The notes under the pieces were generated by a model. That model was not told the DNA's origin, made no database searches, and was given only the letters and a program-made list of their open reading frames with translations. Shown piece by piece: positions 16,517-24,350 of a stretch of DNA of 44,931 bases. Both the position numbers and the translations under genes were made by a program. Each line of letters opens with the position of its first letter. Position 1 is the first letter of the stretch. This DNA is from Peptococcaceae bacterium BRH_c23 (lineage in GTDB: Bacteria; Bacillota_B; Desulfitobacteriia; Desulfitobacteriales; Desulfitobacteriaceae): the NCBI GenBank assembly GCA_000961805.1, contig LADV01000328.1:1-44931 (forward strand). The letters are read 5' to 3'.

Positions 16517-17017
16517 ATGAAAAAGTTCTGGCAAGTCTTTGAATTCCTTGAGGACATCGTTTCGGGTGGACTTCTTTCGGCAGGTGTTACCTTGATTTTC
16601 TACGGTGTCATCATGCGCTATGTGTTTAATGATGCGCGCTCTTGGGTTGATGAGATTTCTCAATATATGATTATTTGGGGGACCTTAATTGGTACCAGTG
16701 TGGCCTTGCGCAATGATCATCACATCAAGGTGGATATGCTATTTAATGTCTTACCGAAAAAGGTTCAGTACTTTGTCACTTTGTTTGCGCATACGGTAGG
16801 AATTACGTTTAGCCTTTTCATGGGGTTTTATGGCTATCGTTTAGTCTCTTTCACGCACAATACAGGGCAAGTGTCTACAGACGTAGGAATTCCACTGTAT
16901 ATGGTTTACAGTATTCTTCCATTGACCGGAGCACTTTTGACATTCCGATTTTTAGTTAAGCTCTATGAGGCTGCCCGAAATACCGGCGGGGTCGGCAAAG
17001 TGGCGGAAAGGATGTAA
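16517..17017 (+). CDS. dctQ: TRAP transporter small membrane subunit
   Basis: A 166-residue protein with four hydrophobic helices. It contains the DctQ-type YVFNDARSWVDEISQYMIIW (helix 2) and ALRNDHHIKVDMLF, matching the family pattern RYVF...W.EE......W....G.....R...HI.VD. It links the binding protein to the large channel subunit in sodium-driven dicarboxylate uptake. ATG 16517 follows AGAGG at eight bases; a GTG at 16508 overlaps the ribosome binding site. Four bases separate it from dctM. Confidence 0.92.
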   Translation: MKKFWQVFEFLEDIVSGGLLSAGVTLIFYGVIMRYVFNDARSWVDEISQYMIIWGTLIGTSVALRNDHHIKVDMLFNVLPKKVQYFVTLFAHTVGITFSLFMGFYGYRLVSFTHNTGQVSTDVGIPLYMVYSILPLTGALLTFRFLVKLYEAARNTGGVGKVAERM

Positions 17018-17021
17018 TGAA

Positions 17022-18302
17022 ATGTTAGTAGCATTGTTGTTTTTACTTTTTGTTATTTTCTTTTTGTTAAACGTCCCTATTGCCATTAGTTTAGCCATGT
17101 CAACAATTGCGCTGATCGTAACTACGGAAACTTTTAATATGATGATGATCCCTCAAAGGATGTTTGCCGGACTGAATTCGGCTACCTTGATGGCCATACC
17201 GGGTTATATTTTAGCCGGAGTTTTAATGTCACGGGGGGGAGTTTCTAAATACTTGATCGAGAGTTTGCGCTCTTGGATTGGGCATTTACCTGGTGGCTTA
17301 TCCGTTGTCACGATCTTAGCGTGTATGATTTTCGCAGCAATCTCAGGATCAAGTCCAGCAACGGCGGCAGCGATCGGTGCGATTATGCTTCCAGCTATGG
17401 TGGAGGGTGGTTATCCTAAACGCTATGCCATGGGACTCATCGCTGCTGCAGGAACCCTTGGAATTCTGATCCCACCGAGTATTCCCTTGATCGTGTATGG
17501 TGTTACCTCGGATGAATCTATTGGAAAGCTGTTCATGGCTGGGGTTGTCCCTGGAGTAATATTAGGAGGAATTTTAGTAGTTTCAGCGATAATCTATGCA
17601 AAGAAAAATAAATATGGACTGATGGAAAAATGCACCTGGTCTCAACGTTGGAAGGCTTCTCTAAAAGCCATTCCGGCTGCCCTTTTACCCTTTGTGATCT
17701 TAGGAAGTATTTATACTGGTATTTGTACACCAACAGAAGCCGCGGTTATCGCCGTCTTTTATACCTTAGTGGTTTCCATTTTTATTTATAAAGAACTTCA
17801 TTTTAAAGATATTCGTGGGATTTTAAAGGAGACGATAAATACCTCTTCGATGATTTTTCTGATTATCGCCGCCGCTATGGTTTTTGCGCTCTACCTAACT
17901 AATAATCAAATTCCGAACAAAGTCGCAGCTTGGATAAGTCAGGCTAATCTGAATACTATGTTATTTTTCTTAGTCACTTCACTTGTGTTCTTTGTGATGG
18001 GCACGTTCTTAGAAGCCGTTTCCATTATCTTAATTACTTTACCGATTTTGTTACCGATCATTAAGCAATTAGGCATTGATCCAATTCATTTTGCCATTGT
18101 TATGACGGTGAATATGGAATTAGCGATGATTACTCCCCCTGTTGGCTTGAACCTATTTGTGGTTAGTTCAATGGCTAAGGAGCCTCTGGGAGAAGTTGTT
18201 AAGGGAGTAATTCCCTTTATCGTCTTGATGATTTTAGCGATGATCATGTTCGTGGTTTTCCCGGATCTATCCCTCTATATTCCACGTGTCTTAATGGATT
18301 AG
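17022..18302 (+). CDS. dctM: TRAP transporter large membrane subunit
   Basis: A 426-residue, roughly 12-helix transport subunit. Typical DctM landmarks are MMMIPQRMFAGLNSATLMAIPGYILAG (split here: MMIPQRMFAGL then LMAIPGYILAG), ISGSSPATAAAIGAIMLPAM, GTLGILIPPSIPLIVYG, ICTPTEAAVIAVFY and ITPPVGLNLFVVSS. It forms the sodium-coupled translocation path. ATG 17022 follows GAAAGGA; an upstream in-frame ATG inside dctQ is rejected. A terminator follows the gene. Confidence 0.95.
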   Translation: MLVALLFLLFVIFFLLNVPIAISLAMSTIALIVTTETFNMMMIPQRMFAGLNSATLMAIPGYILAGVLMSRGGVSKYLIESLRSWIGHLPGGLSVVTILACMIFAAISGSSPATAAAIGAIMLPAMVEGGYPKRYAMGLIAAAGTLGILIPPSIPLIVYGVTSDESIGKLFMAGVVPGVILGGILVVSAIIYAKKNKYGLMEKCTWSQRWKASLKAIPAALLPFVILGSIYTGICTPTEAAVIAVFYTLVVSIFIYKELHFKDIRGILKETINTSSMIFLIIAAAMVFALYLTNNQIPNKVAAWISQANLNTMLFFLVTSLVFFVMGTFLEAVSIILITLPILLPIIKQLGIDPIHFAIVMTVNMELAMITPPVGLNLFVVSSMAKEPLGEVVKGVIPFIVLMILAMIMFVVFPDLSLYIPRVLMD

Positions 18303-18315
18303 GGTAGTTGTGTAG

Positions 18316-18366
18316 AAGCCTTTCCTGAATAGGTGTTATTGCCTATCCAGTGAAAGGCTTTATGTT
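18316..18366 (+). terminator. Rho-independent terminator after dctM
   Basis: AAGCCTTTC (18316-18324) pairs with GAAAGGCTT (18352-18360). An inner stem CTGAATAGG/CCTATCCAG has one mismatch, and TATGTTTT follows. The interval from here to 18530 is AT-rich and gene-free. It contains several TTCTAAA/TAGAATA-like words that resemble the palindrome after the regulator gene. Confidence 0.75.
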
Positions 18367-18530
18367 TTAAAAAATAGAATACTAACAAGTCTCTCCGATT
18401 TTCTAAACCTTGCCATTTTTTTTAATTATAAAATTCTAAAAACTTTAAATTCAAGTAGGAGAATAGAGTTCTGAGCGCGAATATTCTAATAACAATAAAG
18501 TTAAAGAGCCAATTTGTGGGGGGGAATAGA

Positions 18531-20228
18531 GTGGCACGCAAAATCAAAGTGGGTATTGTCGGCATGGGTCAAGGGGGCGTGTCGATCTATAAAACCCTAA
18601 GAACGATTGAGCATGTCGAGCTCAGCGTAGTCTGCGATCATCTAATTAATTCCCACGGTATGCAAATGGCTCAATTAGACGGAGTACAGACCTGTGTACT
18701 ATTGGCTGATTTCTTGAAGGTCCCTAACCTGGATGTGATTATTGAAGCTACCGGCGCTTCTCAAGTTCAACAACAAATTGAACAAGCTAAAGACAAGACC
18801 TGCGCTGTGATTGAAGCCCAAGGTGCCAATCTAATGATGTACATTATAGAGGAAAAAGAAAAGCTAGCTGATATAAAACGCTTAAAAGGTGAGCTTGATG
18901 CGATCTTAAACTCAGTTCAGGAAGCCATCGAAGTAGCGGGGATTAACGGCCAAATCAAATATGTCAATCCGTCCTTTAGTCGTGTTACCTCAATTCCTGC
19001 AGGGCAGAGGATTGGGAATAATATCTTTGACGTTTCTCCTAACGGGGCACTGGCCCGGTCTCTGCGAACTCACGAAGCTGTTTTCGCTCATCGTGCTGTG
19101 GTCGGAGGCGCAAACGTTGAGGTGGTCGCCAATGCTTCCCCCATTGTAGTGGATGGAAAAATGGAAGGCGCAGTTGTCGTTTTTCAGCCGTTAACGGATA
19201 TTTACAAGCTGATGGAACAATTGCGAGCTTCCAACCAAGTGATTGATGATTTGCAAACTCGCATCAACCAGATTTCTACGAGTTCGTATACCTTTGATGA
19301 CCTGATTGGGAGCCAACCGGAATTTGAAAGCGCTTTAAATTTAGCCCGCAAGGCAGCCAAAAGTAACTCAACCATTCTGATTACTGGAGAGTCTGGAACA
19401 GGAAAAGAATTATTCGCTCATGCTATCCATGGGGCTAGTTTACGCTTGGACAAGCCATTTATCAAAGTAAACTGTGCCGCAATCCCTGAAACGTTACTGG
19501 AAAGTGAATTTTTCGGGCATGAAAAGGGAGCTTTCACTGGAGCTCTTAAAACAAAACTGGGTAAAATGGAGTTGGCCAATGGCGGAACTATTTTCTTGGA
19601 TGAAATAGGAGATATGAATCTCAGTTTGCAAGCCAAATTGTTAAGAGTATTACAAGAGATGGAATTTGAACGGGTTGGTGGAAATCAAACGATTAACGTG
19701 GATGTTCGAGTAATATCGGCAACCAACCGTAATTTGCTGGAAATGACCAAACGTGGTAAGTTCCGAGAAGACCTTTATTACCGTCTCAATGTCCTTGAAT
19801 TGCGTTTACCTCCTCTTCGTAAACACAAAGAAGACATCCCATCCTACGTTCAATCCTTGATTGTTAAATTTAACCGGAAATTTGGTAAACACGTGAAGGG
19901 ATTGACGACCCAGGCAGAGGAGCTTTTGATGCAATACAATTGGCCAGGTAACATCCGTGAACTTCAGAATGTTGTGGAACGAGCTATGGTTACGGCAGAA
20001 GGGGAAATTATAACTCATAAGTATATTTTCAATCTGGTAGATTCACAGGCCCAAATACAACATGAACAGGTGCTTCAAGGGGTCATACCCCTTGAACAAA
20101 TGGAAAAGCAGCTGATCCGTTTGGCCTTAAAACAATACGGGGATACTGTAGAAGGAAAAAAACAAGCCGCCAAGGCCTTAAAGATATCCCTGGCGACGCT
20201 CTATAATAAACTAAAGACAATGTCGTGA
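18531..20228 (+). CDS. Sigma-54-dependent activator with N-terminal Rossmann-like domain, PAS, AAA+ and Fis-type HTH
   Basis: This 565-residue activator begins with an unusual nucleotide-binding-like domain (KVGIVGMGQGGVSIYK, then SVVCDH and LDVIIEATGA). It looks like the NAD(P)-binding fold of MocA/homoserine-dehydrogenase-like enzymes. A PAS domain (about 120-225; IKYVNPSFSRVTSI) follows. The AAA+ domain has Walker A GESGTGKE (286-293), the sigma-54-contacting GAFTGA (333-338) and Walker B FLDEIGD (355-361), with an arginine-rich second region of homology. The Fis-like helix-turn-helix (AAKALKISLATLYNKLK) ends the protein. The GTG at 18531 follows GGGGGGG; an upstream in-frame GTG lies in that ribosome binding site. 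It lies directly before an sdhCAB operon with a sigma-54 promoter, its likely target. Confidence 0.92.
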   Translation: MARKIKVGIVGMGQGGVSIYKTLRTIEHVELSVVCDHLINSHGMQMAQLDGVQTCVLLADFLKVPNLDVIIEATGASQVQQQIEQAKDKTCAVIEAQGANLMMYIIEEKEKLADIKRLKGELDAILNSVQEAIEVAGINGQIKYVNPSFSRVTSIPAGQRIGNNIFDVSPNGALARSLRTHEAVFAHRAVVGGANVEVVANASPIVVDGKMEGAVVVFQPLTDIYKLMEQLRASNQVIDDLQTRINQISTSSYTFDDLIGSQPEFESALNLARKAAKSNSTILITGESGTGKELFAHAIHGASLRLDKPFIKVNCAAIPETLLESEFFGHEKGAFTGALKTKLGKMELANGGTIFLDEIGDMNLSLQAKLLRVLQEMEFERVGGNQTINVDVRVISATNRNLLEMTKRGKFREDLYYRLNVLELRLPPLRKHKEDIPSYVQSLIVKFNRKFGKHVKGLTTQAEELLMQYNWPGNIRELQNVVERAMVTAEGEIITHKYIFNLVDSQAQIQHEQVLQGVIPLEQMEKQLIRLALKQYGDTVEGKKQAAKALKISLATLYNKLKTMS

Positions 20229-20259
20229 CTTGAATGGGATTAAGGCTGATTCCTGACTT

Positions 20260-20302
20260 AATTTCTAGAATTTAGAATATTCATGTCTAAATTCTAGAAA
20301 TT
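20260..20302. promoter_or_regulatory. 17-bp inverted repeat, candidate activator-binding site
   Basis: AATTTCTAGAATTTAGA (20260-20276) and TCTAAATTCTAGAAATT (20286-20302) are perfect inverted copies around a nine-base spacer. It lies about 155 bases upstream of the sigma-54 promoter at 20457, the normal enhancer range. It is AT-rich and not followed by T's, which argues against a terminator for the activator gene, although that is not excluded. Confidence 0.6.
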
Positions 20303-20456
20303 ATAAACACTTTTGTCGTCCAGGCTCAACGGATGATAAGCAGTATAGCTCTTAGGCTGGTATAAACTAACAACTATTTTACTGGAAGCTGAGTAATCAT
20401 GCGGGGTTGATTTTTTTTCTAAAATAATGTCTGAAAATTAATTTTATTCTATTATA

Positions 20457-20473
20457 TTGGCACAAAGATTGCT
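20457..20473 (+). promoter_or_regulatory. Sigma-54 (-24/-12) promoter of the second sdhCAB operon
   Basis: TTGGCACAAAGATTGCT is an essentially perfect RpoN site, with GG (20459-20460) and GC (20471-20472) ten bases apart. It is about 115 bases upstream of sdhC, with a palindromic candidate enhancer further upstream. Confidence 0.88.
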
Positions 20474-20587
20474 TAATAATAAGTGTTCCTTAAGATTTTT
20501 GACTTGCAAATGGAGGGAGATATAGAACTAAGCTAAAAATTGACAGAGCAAGATTGTATCAAATTTATTTGGAGGAGGATTGAGAGT

Positions 20588-21193
20588 ATGAGTACTACAC
20601 AAAAACCCTATCATTTTTTAATTCGAAGAGTCCATTCTTTATTAGGATTAGTCCCGATTGGCTTTTTTTTAATGTTTCACATGGTTCTCAATTTAACAGC
20701 TCTTGGGGGTCCGGAACTGTATGACCGGATTATTCATACTATGCAAAGTTTTCCAGGGATTTTCCTGATCGAATTGATCGTGATTTTTATTCCTATAGCA
20801 ATCCATGCCATTTATGGAACCTGGGTGGTTTATACTGGGCAAAGCAACATTCTTAGATACAACTATGCTCGGAACTGGTTCTATATTATCCAACGGATCT
20901 CAGGTCTTTATACCGTTATATTTGTTGTTATTCATGTCTATCTTTTGCGTTTTGGCGAAGCCAATTTTGCCGCACTACAACAATTCCTGAGTCAACCCTT
21001 AGGACTTTTATTTTATGCTTTAGGTGTGATCTTTGCGATTTTCCATTTCACGAATGGCTTATGGGCCTTTGCCATTACTTGGGGTTTAACGATTGGACCT
21101 CATTCTCAAAAAGTATGGTCGTATTCATTGGCCGCAGTGTTCTTTGTCTTAACTGCGATCGGTTTATTTGATATTTCCGCCTTCCTGAAGTAA
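20588..21193 (+). CDS. sdhC: Succinate dehydrogenase/fumarate reductase cytochrome b subunit (copy 2)
   Basis: A 201-residue, five-helix dihaem membrane anchor, equal in length to copy 1. Shared landmarks include RRVHSLLGLVPIGFFLMFH, the ELIVIFIPIAIHAIYGTWVVY segment (His for haem), VIHVYLLRFGE and FHFTNGLWAF. It takes electrons to or from menaquinone. ATG 20588 follows GGAGGAGG; an in-frame start at 20540 is rejected because it lacks a ribosome binding site and adds a tail not seen in copy 1. Confidence 0.93.
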   Translation: MSTTQKPYHFLIRRVHSLLGLVPIGFFLMFHMVLNLTALGGPELYDRIIHTMQSFPGIFLIELIVIFIPIAIHAIYGTWVVYTGQSNILRYNYARNWFYIIQRISGLYTVIFVVIHVYLLRFGEANFAALQQFLSQPLGLLFYALGVIFAIFHFTNGLWAFAITWGLTIGPHSQKVWSYSLAAVFFVLTAIGLFDISAFLK

Positions 21194-21252
21194 AGAAAAC
21201 TCTATTATTCATACTTATATTTAATCAAATCAATAATTAGGAGGTTCAAGGG

Positions 21253-22977
21253 ATGAGTAAAGTCATCGTTGTAGGAGGTGGACTTGCTGGACTGATGGCT
21301 ACGATCAAGATGGCCGAAGCCGGCACGCACGTCGACTTATTCTCGTTAGTACCCGTTAAACGTTCCCATTCAGTATGTGCCCAGGGAGGCATTAATGGTG
21401 CAGTCAATACCAAAGGCGAAGGGGACTCTACCTGGCTTCACTTTGATGATACGGTGTACGGAGGAGATTTTCTGGCTAATCAACCGCCAGTGAAAGCTAT
21501 GTGTGATGAAGCACCAGGGATTATTCACTTGATGGATAGGATGGGTGTAATGTTTAGCCGTACGCCGGAAGGGTTGCTTGATTTCCGACGTTTTGGAGGG
21601 ACCAAATTTCATAGGACAGCCTTTGCTGGGGCCACAACAGGTCAGCAACTGCTCTATGCCCTGGATGAGCAGGTTCGTCGTTATGAAGTCGAAGGAATGG
21701 TACAAAAATTCGAACAGTGGGAATTGCTCTCGACTGTGCTCGATGAAGGAATCTGTAAAGGGATTGTCGCTCAAGACCTTCGAACGATGAGCATTCAGTC
21801 CTTTGCTGCGGACGCCGTGATTATTGCAACTGGGGGACCGGGCGCGGTCTTTGGTAAAAGCACAAACTCGACGATTTGTACGGGAAGCGCTGTCTCAGCG
21901 TTATATCAACAAGGCGTAAAGTATGCCAATGGGGAATTTATTCAGATCCACCCTACGGCAATTCCCGGCGATGACAAGCTCAGGCTGATGTCCGAATCAG
22001 CCCGTGGCGAAGGCGGACGAGTCTGGACTTACAAAGATGGAAAACCATGGTATTTCCTTGAAGAGATGTTTCCTGATTACGGAAATCTTGTTCCTCGCGA
22101 TATTGCAACTCGAGCTATTTATGAAGTGGTCTTTGATCAAGGTCTGGGGATTAATGGGGAGAACATGGTTTACCTCGATCTGTCGCATATTGATCCGGTG
22201 GTCTTGCAAGTCAAACTGGGGGGAATCCTGGAAATCTATGAAAAGTTCGTTGGTGATGATCCTAAGAAAGTACCCATGCGAATTTTCCCTGCTGTTCACT
22301 ATTCCATGGGTGGACTCTGGGTCGATTACGACCAGATGACGAATATTCCTGGACTTTTTGCTGCTGGGGAATGTGAATATCAATACCATGGGGCAAACCG
22401 TCTAGGAGCGAACTCGTTGCTTTCTGCAATCTACGGGGGAATGGTCGCTGGACCTAAAGTAATGCAGTACATTAAGAAAAATAAGCTTCAAACCCCAAGC
22501 GGCACTGAGCCAGCCTTTTTGAAGGAGAAGAAACTTCAAGAGGAGCAGTGGACGAAGATCCTGGCTATGAAAGGGACAGAAAACCCCTATTATCTTCACA
22601 AAGAACTAGGCGATATTATGACGTTGAATGTGACCGTCGTACGCTACAATGATAAACTGGCGGAAACCGACCTATTCCTTCAGGAACTCATGAAACGCTG
22701 GCATAATATTGGCAGGAGCGATACCGTTGAATGGGGAACCCAAGAAGGGACGTTCATCCGTCAACTCTGGAACATGTTGGAATTGGCAAGAGTTGTTACT
22801 TTGGGTGCCTTACGCCGCAATGAGAGCAGGGGTGGACATTATAAACCGGAGTATCCGGAGCGTGATGATGTGAATTTCCTAAAGACAACCATTGCGGCTT
22901 GGACACCCCTTGGCCCAGAACTCAGTTATGAAGACGTTGACGTATCCTTGATTCCACCGCGTCCACGTCACTATTAA
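21253..22977 (+). CDS. sdhA: Succinate dehydrogenase/fumarate reductase flavoprotein (copy 2)
   Basis: This 574-residue catalytic flavoprotein has VIVVGGGLAGL at the N-terminus, covalent-FAD His39 in RSHSVCAQGGINGA, QIHPTAIPG, HYSMGGLWVD, GECEYQYHGANRLGANSL and the NESRGGHYKPEYPERDD end. It differs from copy 1 mainly in the lid and helical regions and is ten residues shorter. AGGAGG precedes the ATG. A 59-base gap separates it from sdhC. The two copies may be tuned to opposite directions or conditions, but no residue decides this by eye. Confidence 0.95.
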   Translation: MSKVIVVGGGLAGLMATIKMAEAGTHVDLFSLVPVKRSHSVCAQGGINGAVNTKGEGDSTWLHFDDTVYGGDFLANQPPVKAMCDEAPGIIHLMDRMGVMFSRTPEGLLDFRRFGGTKFHRTAFAGATTGQQLLYALDEQVRRYEVEGMVQKFEQWELLSTVLDEGICKGIVAQDLRTMSIQSFAADAVIIATGGPGAVFGKSTNSTICTGSAVSALYQQGVKYANGEFIQIHPTAIPGDDKLRLMSESARGEGGRVWTYKDGKPWYFLEEMFPDYGNLVPRDIATRAIYEVVFDQGLGINGENMVYLDLSHIDPVVLQVKLGGILEIYEKFVGDDPKKVPMRIFPAVHYSMGGLWVDYDQMTNIPGLFAAGECEYQYHGANRLGANSLLSAIYGGMVAGPKVMQYIKKNKLQTPSGTEPAFLKEKKLQEEQWTKILAMKGTENPYYLHKELGDIMTLNVTVVRYNDKLAETDLFLQELMKRWHNIGRSDTVEWGTQEGTFIRQLWNMLELARVVTLGALRRNESRGGHYKPEYPERDDVNFLKTTIAAWTPLGPELSYEDVDVSLIPPRPRHY

Positions 22978-23003
22978 TTAGAGAAGTAGGAGGTGTATTT
23001 AAG

Positions 23004-23759
23004 ATGGCTGAACAACAAAAAACAATACGTTTTAAGATCCGTCGTCAAGACGGACCTGATAAGCAAAGTCGTTGGGAAGAGTTTGATATTCCCTATAGAG
23101 AGAAACTGAATGTTATTTCTTGTTTAATGGAAATTCAGAAAAAACCAGTAACCTCTGAAGGTAAGAAGACGACCCCTGTGGTTTGGGAATGTAACTGTCT
23201 TGAGGAAGTTTGCGGGGCCTGTACTATGAATATCAACGGACAAGGGAAACAAGCTTGCTCGGCTCTAATAGACCAACTGCCACAACCGATTGTCCTTGAA
23301 CCACTGACAAAATTCCCTGTGGTACGTGATCTTATGGTTGATAGGCAAATCATGTTCGATCATTTGAAAACAGTTCATGCTTGGATTCCGATTGATGGAA
23401 CTTATAATTTAGGATCCGGCCCGCGTATGGCAGAAGTGAAGCGCCAGTGGGCCTACGAACTGTCAAAATGTATGACCTGTGGATGCTGTATGGAAGCTTG
23501 CCCCCAAGTAAATTCCAGGTCCAAATTTATTGGACCGTCTGCTATTTCTCAGGTTCGACTCTTTAATGCGCATCCTACAGGAGAGATGAACAAACATGAA
23601 CGCTTGGAACCATTGCTTGACGAGGGCGGAATAGCGGACTGCGGTAATTCACAGAACTGTGTTCGCGCTTGTCCTAAGGAGATACCCTTGACTACGAGTC
23701 TAGCCGATTTAAATCGTGAAACGAACAAGTTTGCCTTAGATCGCTGGCTCCGAAAATAG
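23004..23759 (+). CDS. sdhB: Succinate dehydrogenase/fumarate reductase iron-sulfur subunit (copy 2)
   Basis: A 251-residue electron-transfer subunit with the [2Fe-2S] motif WECNCLEEVCGACTM and the two later Cys groups CMTCGCCMEACPQ and CGNSQNCVRACPKEIPL for [4Fe-4S] and [3Fe-4S]. All cluster cysteines seen in copy 1 are kept. AGGAGG lies before the ATG. It is the last sdh gene of the operon; no clear terminator follows directly, so the small Cys-rich gene 93 bases on may be co-transcribed. Confidence 0.95.
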   Translation: MAEQQKTIRFKIRRQDGPDKQSRWEEFDIPYREKLNVISCLMEIQKKPVTSEGKKTTPVVWECNCLEEVCGACTMNINGQGKQACSALIDQLPQPIVLEPLTKFPVVRDLMVDRQIMFDHLKTVHAWIPIDGTYNLGSGPRMAEVKRQWAYELSKCMTCGCCMEACPQVNSRSKFIGPSAISQVRLFNAHPTGEMNKHERLEPLLDEGGIADCGNSQNCVRACPKEIPLTTSLADLNRETNKFALDRWLRK

Positions 23760-23852
23760 ATAGCTTAACTCTTGGTTTGTATAATTTGGTAATATTTGAA
23801 GATTCTAAACAAAATGGATTGCATAGAATAATTAAAAAGGAGATTCGAGTTT

Positions 23853-24050
23853 ATGAAAACACAACGAGAGGATTCTAAGGCTCTTCGTCATGACAATGAC
23901 CTCGAAATCCGGACTAATGTTCAAGAACGCGATGAGGATGACATTTTAAATTATTCCACTTCGAGCATCTTTGGTCCTTGTTGTACCAATGGTTGCCAGT
24001 ACTGTCGACCAAACTGCCATGAAAAGTCCGATCGACTTGATTTCTTTTAA
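23853..24050 (+). CDS. Small Cys-rich protein of unknown function
   Basis: The 65-residue product has a charged, low-complexity N-terminal half and a compact cysteine cluster near the C-terminus (GPCCTNGCQYCRPNCHEKS). Five cysteines and a histidine could bind a metal or an Fe-S cluster. A good AAAAGGAGA ribosome binding site stands ahead of the ATG, and a strong terminator follows, which supports a real gene. It follows the second sdhCAB operon in the same direction. No family was recognised; roles in metal handling or Fe-S assembly are only possibilities. Confidence 0.75.
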   Translation: MKTQREDSKALRHDNDLEIRTNVQERDEDDILNYSTSSIFGPCCTNGCQYCRPNCHEKSDRLDFF

Positions 24051-24080
24051 ACGTCGACATACTTGAATAGATAGGATACT

Positions 24081-24131
24081 AGGGCTGAAACAAACTTGTG
24101 ATGAAGTTTCTTACAGCCCTTATTTTTCTTT
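24081..24131 (+). terminator. Rho-independent terminator after the Cys-rich gene
   Basis: AGGGCTG (24081-24087) pairs with CAGCCCT (24114-24120), with an inner AAACTT/AAGTTT stem, and is followed by TATTTTTCTTT. It closes the sdhCAB/Cys-rich unit. Confidence 0.8.
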
Positions 24132-24248
24132 GCGTCGTGAGATTAGGACAAAAGAATGGGCAACAATCTATATTGTGCGAAGTTCTTTGGACATACTAAT
24201 TAAGAATAAAATTCATGTGAAGATTATAGAAATTTTTAACATCTTTTT

Positions 24249-24297
24249 TTGCACCATGTATCCCCTTTCGCTATAATGAATGGGAATGGATGGTGCA
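24249..24297 (+). promoter_or_regulatory. Sigma-A promoter of cvfB with overlapping inverted repeat
   Basis: TTGCAC (24249-24254) and a perfect TATAAT (24272-24277) are 17 bases apart. TGCACCAT (24250-24257) and ATGGTGCA (24290-24297) are inverted copies that span the -35 box and the start-site region, a layout fit for a repressor operator or a leader hairpin. Confidence 0.6.
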
Positions 24298-24350
24298 TCT
24301 TTGTCTATGGTAAACTATTCTAATGGAAGTTTAGAAAGGAAACATAAGAA

